Source: Saturnia japonica (lineage: Eukaryota > Arthropoda > Insecta > Lepidoptera > Saturniidae). Taken from it: a stretch of 64,000 bases of DNA. The DNA lies in contig CM065313.1 in NCBI GenBank assembly GCA_033032175.1, positions 13,183,327 through 13,247,326 on the forward strand. Reading direction: 5' to 3'. A model generated the notes under the pieces. That model was not told the DNA's origin and did not search any database. It worked only from the letters and a program-made list of their open reading frames with translations. This document shows positions 35,371-45,799 of this stretch, in pieces (within the stretch, counting starts at the first letter, position 1; every line of letters starts with the position of its first letter). The position numbers and the translations under genes are program-made.

Positions 35371-36399
35371 AAAATATACATAAGTACAAGAACTCTATAT
35401 ATCTGTATATTAAAGGAAAACTATCATAACTCACATTTAGCTAATTATTTTGCAAGTATGTATGTTTAGTTTCACTTTGAAAATTATTTACGTATGTAAG
35501 TGGTCTAAAGATTTTTACCTTTCTTTGACAGTAGTTTAATAGGTGGTTTTTAAATAAAAAATAATTAATTAATTAAACAATGGACTTAGAATAATATACC
35601 TCCGTTATACAGATATATACATAAACAGATATTAGTAATGGTAACAAAGTAATATTTAATCAATACCTTGACAATCCCTGCATTTGATTGTTGAAAAAAA
35701 AAAAGATTTGATAACTATGCTACCCTTATGAAGAGGTACAGTTTGTATGTTTGTAAGAGAAACTCTCTGGAATAATTGATCCGATTTAAAAAATCTTAAA
35801 GGCCTATTTTTTATTCTTATAACCATTTATATTGTAAATAAGGGAAAGTCGGGATTAGTTGCTATTTTAATATATTATGAAACAGTAGTAATTACTACGA
35901 TTTCTACATACAACAAAGAATTTTACTGTAGTATAATGTTTCAAAATTAATTACATATGCCTATTATATGTATTGTACAAAATATTGAAATATTTAAAAA
36001 CAAAACAATTTGGTACGTTAACAATTGAGTAATTATTCAAATTTTCATTGAGAAATACATTTAATAGTAGCTGCAATTTTACTATTTATTTGTCTACGTA
36101 CGTGAATGGTAACTGTGTTTAAACATTCACAAGTCTGCCCACGTCACCTGAATTGAATATTTTCTAATTATTCTTGTAATTTTAAAAATATTTCTAAGAA
36201 TACGATTGCCCCACTTGCTAAAATGTTCAGGTAGTTTTTATGACATGTTCCTAGTTATAATTTATAATCCACTTGTGGACAATAACTAAACTACATCACT
36301 TAAAATACTTCCATAATTACATAATATAGGGTCAATTAACAAAAGATTATGAATTAAAATAAAAACCACCACATGAGAGATGATTTCGCTAAAACCTAA
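35371..36399. other. Non-coding stretch
   Basis: No gene. 36160-36310 shares diverged blocks with 4010-4190. Confidence 0.4.
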
Positions 36400-36660
36400 A
36401 TTTTTATACCCGATTGCGAAAAAGGAGGGTTTTGTTTTCGAGCGTATGTATGTCTATTTCATCAGAACACTCTGTAGCCTAAACGGTTTGATAGATTTTA
36501 GCATACAAGATGTCGTTAGATTTATTTTAATTGTAGGAATGACAAGGATATATAATATTTAATACGACGTCTAAAAATAAAATAAAAAGCAAAAATAGTT
36601 TTTTTTTGTCAAGTGGTTTTGTTGCTGTCGGCGGGTTTTTTGTTACCTCTTTAATAATTT
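36400..36660 (+). repeat. Possible diverged family C-type repeat
   Basis: Begins 'tttatacccgattgcgaaaa' and 'aggagggttttg', ends with 'tttttttgtcaagtgg', 'gtcggcgggttttttgttac'. This layout (AAAGGAGG start, GGCGGGTTTTTT end) is familiar from lepidopteran interspersed repeats. No second full copy in the window. Confidence 0.35.
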
Positions 36661-37079
36661 ATTTAGTTAAGTATTACATCCACATCTTTTTGTCGAAGTC
36701 CATTGTAATGGTTCGTATATATATGCAAAAAATTTAAAATTCCTTTCTGGTTTCATCACTTGTTTTTTCTTGTGTGTTCAACTTATGATCGGATATTTAC
36801 GAATTTTTTTCTTGTTTTTTTTTTTACATTAGACTAAAGCGGTCAGGTTTTTTAAGTAAAACTAAGTTGATGACTCCATTAATTGCAGCGAGGTATTGTA
36901 TTTATTGAAGGTTTTGAAATCCGGAATGATCTTTGATAGTATTTATTACAAGGTAATGGGACATTTTATTTTCTGATTGCCGATTTTATTTCGTCCTAAA
37001 AATTAATTCTAATATACTGTTATTTTAATCAAAACTAAAAGTACATAATATAATCAAAATATTTAACAGAAATATACAA
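36661..37079. other. Non-coding spacer
   Basis: T-rich tracts, nothing recognised. Confidence 0.45.
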
Positions 37080-37720
37080 ATATTTCATTGTTTATAGTCG
37101 GTCCTTTTTTATTGTAGCACGTCAATATGACGGCTTTGTGTCGATGGTAAGCACAGTACAATCCAAAAACAACGGCGACCACCAAAAAATCGGCAACTGG
37201 TCGATCCCGAAACGCAACAAATTAAAAAAGAGTTACTGTGACAAGTTTATCACCATGAAGTAATGATAGCTCAGTTGGAAGCGGTACGGACTTCACATCG
37301 ATCGACGTGAATTCGAATCCCTGCAATGAGCCTAAGCTTTCTGTAAAAAAAAATCGTGATTGAAACCATAGCATGGTGGTAGAGGGCTTATTCTAATGCC
37401 CACCTATCTAGCTAACACCTTCGAGTTGAAACTCTGTCGCCAAACACCAATAGATATGTTCCGGCAGCTACATTTCAGAAGCAGTCTTTCACTAAGCTTA
37501 GGGTGCTACCATCTTGGGTGACATCATCACTTAAAATCAGGCGAGATTGTGGCCACTACGCTAAACCTATAAAGATAAAGAAAAAGAAATATATGCATGG
37601 TGATCGCCACCCCATTGTGTAAATAACTTGGTTCCTACCATCTCGCGTGGCGCTATGTTACACCTGGTCCTGGTGTATGTAGGTCGCGATCCAGTCGGAC
37701 ACAATTATCGTGTCCTACCA
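37080..37720 (+). repeat. Interspersed repeat, family D, copy 2, interrupted by a SINE
   Basis: 37080-37256 and 37586-37720 together follow the order of 24775-25045 ('cggcaactggtcgatccc', 'acgcaacaaattaaaa', 'tttatcacc', then 'atatgcatggtgatcg', 'gcgatccagtcggacac'). Confidence 0.5.
37257..37585 (+). mobile_element. tRNA-derived SINE, family A, full length
   Basis: This is the clearest plus-strand copy. It has an A-box region 'gatagctcagttggaagcgg', a B box 'gaattcgaatccctgca', 'aaaaaatcgtgattgaaacc', 'atagcatggtggtagagg', 'gtcgccaaacaccaatag', 'cactaagcttagggtgctac', 'aaaatcaggcgagattgtgg', 'acgctaaacctataaagata'. It ends in an A-rich 'aaagataaagaaaaagaaa' tail. It lies inside family D sequence. 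I could not find a convincing target-site duplication. Confidence 0.8.
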
Positions 37721-38969
37721 TCTAGCATATTTCAAATTACACACACATTACAGTATTTTTTCTTACACGCGCTTACAATGCTCTATTCATAACGGCGGAA
37801 TAACAATTTACATGTTATCACGAACAGGATATGTATTCATAGGTCGAATGATACGAATTTCACTCGTATTCGACATGATTTATTCATCAAACTGCGTTGA
37901 ACATTCGATTACCAATGCCAACCTAACATGATTGGTTTGTGAGTTAACGTATAAAAAAACACTGGTGCAGTTTACACCATAAAGGTTTGCAAAATATTTG
38001 CAGAAAGCATAAAATTATCTTCTGTAAAATCTCTTTATAACATTTCTAAATTAGCGGGACTCAAACTATCGACCACTCGTACTGTAATTACAACAGTGCG
38101 TACATGTGTGGTTATTATACTGCTAGGCCAATTCGATGACGATCATAGTCGTTAAAATCAGGACTTGCATTTACGTGTTTATTGTATTCTTTCTCAGTCT
38201 TTCGCAGGTTAAATCCCATATATATATGTGTTCATATCTTTTTAGTGTCGCTGTCATGAATCAATAAATTGTAGGATATATTCTGTAAAATATCACCGCA
38301 TTCGCTTACAAAATAGTGAAGAATTTATATAATACAGTTTAATTTTATTATTTTATCCAATAGTGAGACAGTGTATGAAGTTGATAAGAAGGAAAATTAA
38401 ATAATAGAGTTGCTATATTATTATCAATACTATTAAATATAACTAAAGTGCGTCTTAAATTCCCACGGAGTAAAATTACATTTCATGTGTTGCTAGTTTA
38501 CTATGTTTTAAAATAGTGCTGTCACCAAGCGGAACTAACGGTAAAACTGTACAAGTAATTAATACCTTGTATTAGTATGTTTTTCTGAAATGACATTGTG
38601 AACCCTTTAAATGTGAAGACCGAATAAGGGAGAAAAAATCGCGACTCTCGTAGGTCAATCGAAGTGCTTTTTTAGTTTTCTTCTTTGAATTTATTCGACT
38701 TATATTTTATAGTTTCCTGAATTATGGAATGAGAATAGTATATCATCGGGCACGTTGAATAATACAAAATAGTGAAAAAATAATAACCCTCAATACAATA
38801 TGTAAAACATTACGATTAAATTAACTGTAACGTAAAATATACGGCAGCACAACAGTAAATAAATAAATGTGGCAATTTTAATAAGTTATAGTTTTCGCAT
38901 ACTTCACTCTTCGCATACTTGCATTCTTATGGAACCCGAGTCATCATAATATTTCTAATAACGAGGTAA
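37721..38969. other. Non-coding stretch left of the CpG-rich region
   Basis: No gene. A 73-codon plus frame at 37710-37931 overlaps the family D end and has no motif. Confidence 0.45.
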
Positions 38970-40090
38970 AATCTATTAAATGGTGATGCGACCTGCATGG
39001 CAGGCACTCAGGCACATCGGCTGAACGGCTTGTACCCGAGAGCGCAGTGCGGGGGTGGGAGTGCGGGGAGAGTGGGACCGGTTCAGCCTCGTCAGTTGCT
39101 TTACGCGGTTCTGTCCTCGTTCGCCTTGCCTTGTTTACAATATATTAATTTTAGTTTTCTCGTATGACAGTTTATTAATTATCTTTGTAGAAAGAACTTA
39201 TTAAAAGTATTTTATAACGAAAAACGTAAAATATTATATTTCAATATTAAATTGAATATCTGAATTTTTTTTTTAAGTCTGATTTATTATTTAATTTAAT
39301 TTTTTCGTGCAGTATTATTATTTATACAACTTTTTATTGGACAAATTATGAATATTGCATACATATGTTATTACAGTTACTACAAAACTGTACTTTACAA
39401 AAAGTATTGAATACCGGTGCGCGTTGATGTCTTCCGTTGGATGGTTATAAGTTAAGCTTTTATTTATCGTTCGTCCGGTTGTAAAGATGTTCATAAACTT
39501 TATAACATACGAAACGTCAAGGTTAGTCATATACACGTCCTATACCTTCATTATGAAAGTTGACTGAAAGTGGTCCCTTTTAGATTGGAATTTTGTTCGT
39601 ATACATCCTACTGAGGCAGAGCGGGCGCGCCCATCTCTGAGCCACCGCACCTGAACCAAAAGTGTGTCAACATCGCTGACTCCTCGAACGCACCGATCGA
39701 TAGTCACAACTTTCACATTACCTTAAATTAACACTCGGCTGAACGCTGATACACTAGATAATACAAATACAAATTCGAGGGACCCACCTTTTGCACGCCG
39801 CGGGGCGTTCCGTGTTACAAAAATCCGGTTAGGCACTATCAGGGTTGGGGTTAACGCACGGGCACTGTGCTTAAACACAAAATACACAACACTTGAGTCA
39901 CAGAGTCAACCGCATTGTAGGCTGGCCGGTGCGCTTGTGACGGCCGCCAGGTCAGAACTGAGGCTTTCTTCGAGACGGAACACCGCACGCGCAGGTAAGA
40001 AGGAAACTATGTTCACCAACACAAAGGCATTGAGGCTGTGTGTGTGCGACTGACGACGTGCTCCGAAAGATAAAATTGAAATGAATTAGA
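38970..40090. promoter_or_regulatory. CpG-rich region, candidate promoter and non-coding first exon
   Basis: Two GC-rich islands (38990-39130 and 39600-40070) stand out from AT-rich DNA and carry no transposon hallmark. On the minus strand, an initiator-like GTCAGTCGC near 40045 is followed by about 255 bp of non-repetitive sequence. That ends at AAAAG with donor GTGGGT (exon end 39788). On the plus strand, CAG at 39992-39994 is followed by GTAAGA, a near-perfect donor. Either strand could host a 5' UTR exon. The minus strand reads more like one, with 'gtgttgtgtattttgtgttt' leader-type sequence. No coding exon is in view, so this is inference from composition and splice motifs. Confidence 0.35.
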
Positions 40091-40102
40091 AGTAATAATG
40101 AC

Positions 40103-40409
40103 CATTCCGATTATTAAATACACATACGCATGGTCCACTCCTTCCTCCCAGGAGGAGGGGAACGTGCATATGAGTATATATTAGTTAGCTCGAATTCTCA
40201 TAAGATTAGGGAATTAGTTAGATCGCGACTTTTTCGCATTCGCGACGACCGCCCGAGCCGAGGTTCGGCCACTCTGGCACCCTCGTGCGGGTCGTCACAA
40301 ACTTTCGCGGCTGAGTGCCCTAAGCGCTCGCCCCCAAGTCCGGTGAAGCTGTAAAAGCCGCAGCGGCTCTGTTTGACGATAGGGCCCCTAAGGCTAACAG
40401 TGTAGTCAG

Positions 40410-40485
<76 letters not shown>
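40103..40485 (+). mobile_element. Young poly(A) retroposon, family E
   Basis: A GC-rich body ('gagccgaggttcggccac', 'cgcggctgagtgccctaag', 'aagtccggtgaagctg', 'aggctaacagtgtagtcag') runs into 72 uninterrupted A (40414-40485). The flanks read AGTAATAATGAC (40091-40102) and AGTAATAATAAC (40485-40496), a likely 12-bp target-site duplication with one mismatch. The body is shorter at the 5' end than the copy at 13.3-14.9 kb. The long pure A tail points to recent insertion. The 40130-40354 and 40198-40542 frames are shadows. Confidence 0.7.
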
Positions 40486-40489
<4 letters not shown>

Positions 40490-40599
40490 TAATAACAAAT
40501 TCTTACCTGAGACTGGTTTGACTCTGGAAATATAATATGCACTTGTAAATTTTAAATATTGATTATTATTGCAAAACTATATACGTTAAATAAAAAATA

Positions 40600-40935
40600 T
40601 ATATCAGCCTGCAAGTGTCCTTACTGCTGGGCAAAGGCCTCTTCTTGAGGGAAGGTGTAAAGGCTTATTCACCACGCCAGTCCACAACGTTTTGACAATT
40701 TCAAACAACGAGAAATCAACAGTTCTATATTTTTCTCACATACAGTGGCACAAGAAAATTTCTCAAGCATTCAAATTTACTCACGATATTTTCCTTCACC
40801 GTCAGCTGATAGTGTTACCATTTTGAATTAGTAAAAGTACGCTAATTCCGAAAAATTTGTTATTAAATGCCGGGGTTCAAACCTGCGGGCATCAAATCGA
40901 TATTTCTCCAGTCTAAACCAGTCGACCACCACGAC
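40600..40935 (-). mobile_element. Second tRNA-related SINE type
   Basis: The plus strand reads 'atcagcctgcaagtgtcc', 'ctgctgggcaaaggcctctt', 'ccaccacgccagtcca', 'cacgatattttccttcacc', then 'gccggggttcaaacctgcgg'. On the minus strand the last block is a B box (GGTTTGAACCCCGGC), so the tRNA-like head is at the right. It ends near 'cagtcgaccaccacgactt'. I recognise this arrangement as a very common lepidopteran SINE. It is unrelated to family A. Confidence 0.7.
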
Positions 40936-41574
40936 TTACGCCCGTTTTCAATAACCTATCTATCCGTTGTTTCAGTTACTGAAGACAAATATAACCTTTT
41001 GTCAGTACTTTTTTTTTAATAACCTTTCAATGGATAGTTTTTCGTATCAACATAATATATATCCTTTTCCTATAGCTTGAATAGATTAGAAGGAAGCCGA
41101 TATCTGTCGTACCTTAAAGATAGTACTTATTACAAATATGTATGTATTAATCGGTAATAGTAAACCGAGATATGTTATTGAAAACGGCAGTAAAAGAGCG
41201 TTAAATGATCCATTGAAATTGCCTTACTCCGATTACGACTATCTATCTATATTTACGTGGACTGAAAAACTGAGATTGTTAGATCTTAAGCAAGATGGGT
41301 ATGAGTAATGGGTAAGTATGTTTGGCAACACGCACTCGCTCACGATGCGTTCGAACTCAGTCCTTAAGAGTAGTTATTATAACTGACCCCAGGGTTTCAG
41401 TGCTTTTGAGGTTGGTTATAATATATAATTATAGGCTACAGTGACCACTTAACACGAGGTCAGCTAAGCTCCCTCAGCGAGTGTGTGCTTCGCTTATCAT
41501 ATAAGTTACTTGAGTGTAAATTATTGAACAACTATTATCGAAGGTTTATTAAAATTCTTTATAAGTTTTTCCTG
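40936..41574. other. Non-coding spacer
   Basis: No gene or named element. 41385-41530 resembles 6950-7030 in the block 'ctatggtcctttttgaggttgg' / 'ccccagggtttcagtgcttttg...ggttggt', perhaps another old repeat. Confidence 0.4.
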
Positions 41575-42025
41575 TGACTACAATCTCACCTGATTGTAAG
41601 TGACGATGTGGCCCAAGGTAACACGCTAAGCTTAATAGGCGGAATGGTTGTCAAGTGCAAGTTTGTGAAAACTTAATTTGTTTAAGATGAGTCATAAGTA
41701 TCCTGGATGTTGTTCTAAGATAAATAAATAAACTGCCGAAACAAACCTGTAGGTGCTTAACGGCAGATTGTCAACATGAGGTTGGTATTTACCCAAATGT
41801 GCATTACACTATGCCCTACTACTCATTTCATAGTTTCATCATTTTCCTTCACCTTTTTCGATCGGACTATTATACTCTTAGCTTTAAGGGCCCTGGAGCC
41901 TCAAATGACTTTTAAAGCTTCACCGGGCTTGATTTTCCTTCATCGAAAGCACAGGCCTAGAGATTTGAGCCCACGTCGATAAATGCGGTGTCCGTACATT
42001 CTTTCACTGAGCCACAATCGCTTCA
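41575..42025 (-). mobile_element. SINE family A, inverted, carrying a nested family E piece
   Basis: Right-hand head 'gcctagagatttgagcccac', 'gtcgataaatgcggtgtccg', 'ctgagccacaatcgc'. Left-hand 3' end 'actacaatctcacctgattg'. The body is interrupted at 41852-41931 by family E sequence. A second, unexplained 80-bp block with 'aagataaataaataaac' lies at about 41665-41740. Confidence 0.7.
41852..41931 (-). mobile_element. 5'-truncated family E insertion in the SINE
   Basis: Eighty bases with a T-run at the left (the A tail, reversed), then 'ctcttagctttaagggccc' and 'aaagcttcaccgggcttg'. It is flanked by the 11-bp duplication ATTTTCCTTCA at 41841-41851 and 41932-41942. Shows that E moves by target-primed insertion and is younger than this SINE. 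Confidence 0.75.
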
Positions 42026-42758
42026 AATTAAACTTAAATTTAAACTTGATTTAGTAAAAGTGTCATAAACAAATAATGTAAATAACTTATGTCACTAAAC
42101 ACCTAAGGCAGAAAATTAAAGGGAAAAATAAATATTATAAGTACGAAGATTAACAACTTTCAATAAATCCAGTAGAAATTATAATTTTATTATTAGAACT
42201 GTCAAAGACTATTTGAATGGCAGTCAAAAGCAAATATAAACTTAATTAAAACTTAGTTGCAATTCTGATAGCTATTTTATTGGAAGTTTAGCTACCTATA
42301 TGTTATTTGCTACAGAAGAAAATTTTACCGTTATTATTTTTCGTCTGAGTTCAAACAAAACTATTGTAAAATAAATCCTATAAATAGATGCACTAAAGGA
42401 ATAAAATAGTAGGAATTTAATTGAGTTAATATTATAAGCACAATGTTATTAAACTTAATCTGTAAAGTTAATGGGTGGTGGGTTATTACCGAAACGATGT
42501 ACAGGGGGAGGGGGGGGGGTACTTATTATCATTTTTGGTTTTTGATACTACTTATTGCTTTTTAATTTTAACCATTTCTGTTATTTGTGTTGATAACAAC
42601 TATGATAATTATAAAATTATACCTAATCTGAGATATCCTGTTTTGGCTTAATGTGTAGACTAAGTTATTCGTAAGAGAAAATGTATAAGCTGTAAGATTT
42701 CTTAATAAATAAATATATAAAAAATAAAAATAATTGTATCCATTATACACCAGAGGGC
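42026..42758. other. Non-coding spacer
   Basis: AT-rich, with a G run at 42504-42519. No gene. Confidence 0.45.
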
Positions 42759-42919
42759 CTAGCCAAGTTGCCTTTCTACAATCGTTAACGCTAACGAAAA
42801 GGAAAAAATCGTATGGAATTGATATATCTAATGATGTGATTTAACGTTTAATTATGTCAATTCCATACATTTTATCGTTTTTGTTAGCGTAAACGATTGT
42901 AGAAAGGTAATTTGGCTAG
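42759..42919. mobile_element. Foldback MITE
   Basis: Arms of about 62 bp face each other: the left starts CTAGCCAAGTTGCCTTTCT and the right, reversed, CTAGCCAAATTACCTTTCT. Both continue ACAATCGTT.ACGCTAAC and end at TATGGAATTGA. A loop of roughly 35 bp separates them. No coding sequence. Arm differences are few, so the pair is fairly well preserved. Confidence 0.75.
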
Positions 42920-43244
42920 TAGTCCAGGTGTAACACACGCCATACTGGTATGCCTAGCCGTATCGCTTTCCGAGATGAACATGTGTATTTCTATTAATCA
43001 AGCAGAGTGGTAAGGTCTGTGTCCGAGTGGGTGGCGAACACAATGCATTTAGCTGATAAGCCAGTCATAGTGACTCTGTTTTGGTTTGTTCCGTTTCGGT
43101 ATCAGCTATTGCAAATGGCGAAAGGCTTGGATTTCTCGGTGGTCGTCTTTGATTTTGAATGTACTGTGCTTACCTATAGGTATACTAGTATCGTCACTTG
43201 CAGTGCTACTTTAAAAAAAGAAAATGTACAACGTCAACGCCAAA
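42920..43244. other. Spacer resembling the 119-bp array unit in part
   Basis: 43068-43120 ('agtgactctgttttggtttg', 'ttccgtttcgg') is similar to the array monomer at 61930-61980. The open frame from 43007 to 43309 crosses into the Helitron and is not a gene. Confidence 0.35.
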
Positions 43245-43904
43245 TCTATATATTAATACTTTTTAAGCGTATTACGTGCACGGAAGACTGTGAGATTTGG
43301 GTTGGTTAAAGTTTATTTGGGGAAGGAGTGCAGAAAGCTAAAATTTATCTATTATACCTATTAAATTAAATTAATTTATACTGCGAATCCAAACATGACC
43401 AGTGCCATTGAACTTAGACCCCCCAAAATATTGACATTGTCAAATAATGAAAAGTGACAGCAAGTGATGTAGATCAGGGTCTCATAAACTATGGGTCGCG
43501 ACCCCAAGAGGGGTCGCGTAGCAAAATTCAGCGGTCGCGAGAGATTTTAATGTCAAATATTTATATATACCATTTTATAACATCACTAGAGTTTTATAAT
43601 TTTTTGTGCAATTTTTAATTTTAGTTTTTTGTATGTTTCAAAACGAATTCTAAAACTATATATTTTCATATGTATATTGTTACCTAATAAATAAATCATC
43701 AAAAAATATTCATTTATTTTTCTTTTATATTTGTATGGGGTCGTCAAAAAACTCGCAATCATAAATGGGGTCGTGAATGACAAAAGTTTAAGAAGCCCTG
43801 ATGTAGATAATACTCATTGTTTATGAATACTGCAAATGTCAAACGGAAATTAGTCTATGGTCAAAAAGTCGCTGGTCGAATTTTGAGCTTAGGGCGATCG
43901 CTAG
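43245..43904 (+). mobile_element. Helitron family H1 containing a hAT MITE
   Basis: Starts TCTATATATTAATAC after A and ends GGGCGATCGCTAG (43892-43904) before T, like 9087-9427. Once the 326-bp hAT element and one 8-bp duplicate are removed, about 326 bp of H1 remain. The order of invasion is therefore Helitron first, hAT second. Confidence 0.8.
43475..43800. mobile_element. hAT-type MITE
   Basis: Ends CAGGGTCTCATAAACT and, reversed, CAGGGCTTCTTAAACT. The flanks are the exact 8-bp duplication ATGTAGAT (43467-43474, 43801-43808). CAGGG termini and 8-bp duplications are the hAT signature. Just inside the left end is 'gggtcgcgaccccaagaggg', a sequence typical of one animal hAT group. No transposase remains. 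Confidence 0.9.
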
Positions 43905-44034
43905 TTAATATTAAATGCGTTGTTATAAAATAATAAAATAGTTGTAATAAGCAATTAAAAACTACAATTGAAATTTATTCTTTAATTAACTTAGCTTGTG
44001 GTGCAAAGGTTGTAATGTACAAATATATAATACA

Positions 44035-44720
44035 CTAGGTGCCCGCGGCTCCGCACGCGTTTGTTACAACGCAGTAGTTATTTTAATCCAGTAATTTAAT
44101 TTTGACTCATATTGTTGACAATTCATCAGCTCAAATCAGGAATGGCATGTATTTCCCGTGTACTAATTTACATCAAAATCGGTTGAACATTATTATTTAA
44201 TTCTACGATTTCTATTATATTATTAAATATCTTATAGCTTCCCAATTATGCATGCTATGCTTCCCGTCTCCAAAATTTAATTTAATTTAATTTAATATTT
44301 TATTTAACTTCATTTTTTTACGTTTTGTTGAAGTAGTTAATATTGACAATTGTTATAGCCTATCAACTATATAATTTCTTATACTTATCGTATACAAAAT
44401 TTCATCAAAATCGGTAAACAATTGCTAAAATTAAAAATTTATGGAAATTCTTTTTTTTACGATTCCTAAAAATTTTATTGAATATTCTCATAGGTTTTAG
44501 AATGACTTATACTTCCCGTGTACAACATTTCATTAAAATAGGTAAAGAATGAAGGAAATTGATATTTTTTCGTATTTTTTTAAAGACTTCAGTAAAGGTA
44601 ATATTCAAATTTCTTATATCCTATCAATTGACTAATGATATATGCGTTCCGTGTACATTTCATAAGAATCTATTTAGCCGTTTTTGACTTAAATCCAGAT
44701 ATAAAAACAGACAAAAATCT
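44035..44720 (-). mobile_element. Helitron-like repeat, family H2-type
   Basis: The plus strand opens 'cactaggtgcccgcggctcc', which reversed is a GC-rich tip ending CTAG before T (CTAG at 44035-44038). The interior repeats the phrase 'catcaaaatcggtaaa' three times about 200 bp apart (near 44171, 44402, 44533), each after 'cgtgtac.a.attt'. The right boundary near 'aaaacagacaaaaatc' is approximate. Confidence 0.5.
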
Positions 44721-45429
44721 TTTAATGGCATATTTGTGATCAGTATCGTTCATATAGTGTAGTGTACCTATCGGGAAATTTTGGTCAACTATTAAAAGTG
44801 CAGTCAAGACTACAAATTTATTAATATAGATAAATAAATAGTGTATAGTAAATATGGTCATAATAATAATTATAATTAATAATGAGTGCGTGGGGTTTTG
44901 GGTTGTAATGGAGTCAACTAGCATCTTGAGACATAAGATACTCAAGTCAACCTCACCTGCACGTGACGCACGTTGTTGAGTAACGAAAGAAGAAATGGCT
45001 ATAAAGTGTGAAAGGACTGTATATCCCGACTGGGTCTTAACCACAATGCATAAAAATGTTTAATTGTTGTAATAAAAAAAGGAAAGATAAACTGAGAAAT
45101 ATAATTATTAGAATAAAGGAAGGTAGATCATAATACAAATAAAGAATCAATAACTACTTTATGAAATGTAATAGATTAACGGCCTTACTTATAAAAATCT
45201 GTCAAAATTTAAACACCGATTAAAGTGTTTTCCTTTTTCTTTAATCATTCCTCATTCTTTAATTATTTAAAAGAAAGCAGAGCTAAAGATAACTTTTGCT
45301 TATTATTTTATGATTGTTTATGAGTAAAGCCATAAGTAGATAAAATTAGTTTAAGAAGGAATCAACAGAGAAGGAGAAGCTTTCATTAGCTTTAAGACAA
45401 AAATGTAATAGAATAAGAATTTTCTATGA
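44721..45429. other. Non-coding spacer
   Basis: A 124-codon minus frame at 44670-45044 is the longest here. It runs into the preceding repeat and has no motif. Confidence 0.4.
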
Positions 45430-45545
45430 TTTCTTCACGATTTTCCTTTACCCAAAGCGCAGGGTCATTGTAGGGATTCGAATACATGTCTACTGACGCG
45501 GTGTCCATACGCGCTACCACTGACCCATCATTGCACCATTATGAG
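45430..45545 (-). mobile_element. SINE family A, head only, inverted
   Basis: 'tgtagggattcgaatacatg' (B box reversed), 'acgcggtgtccatacgcgct' and 'accactgacccatcattgca' (A box reversed). Truncated in the body at 'cacgattttcctttaccc'. Confidence 0.75.
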
Positions 45546-45599
45546 TGTTTCGGTACATCTACACTTATGTCAATTAGATTTCATTATCAAAATAAAATC

Positions 45600-45770
45600 T
45601 TATTATATTAAGTGAGCAATTCTTGTATATGTAATAGGTTTCTCGGAAACGGCTCCAACGATTCCGACGAATCTTTGCTTTTAGATAATGTTTTACATTT
45701 CAAGTTTAGCTAGATAGGTATATTTCTCTTTTGTTTATAAGACACCTAGAAAAGCTCGGTCGCCCAGACA
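45600..45770 (+). mobile_element. Helitron-like repeat, family H3
   Basis: Starts 'ttatattaagtgagcaattc', continues 'ctcggaaacggctccaacga' and 'agtttagctagatagg', and closes 'aagctcggtcgcccag'. I recognise this as a common lepidopteran repeat. Usual full copies end in CTAG, which is lost here. Scraps at 6296-6348 and 11788-11893. Confidence 0.5.
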
Positions 45771-45799
45771 GAAAAATTATATATATTATTCGACAAATA

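Noticed and set aside
40198..40542. 114-codon minus-strand frame with a long poly-F run
   Set aside because: The phenylalanines are the reverse reading of the retroposon poly(A) tail.
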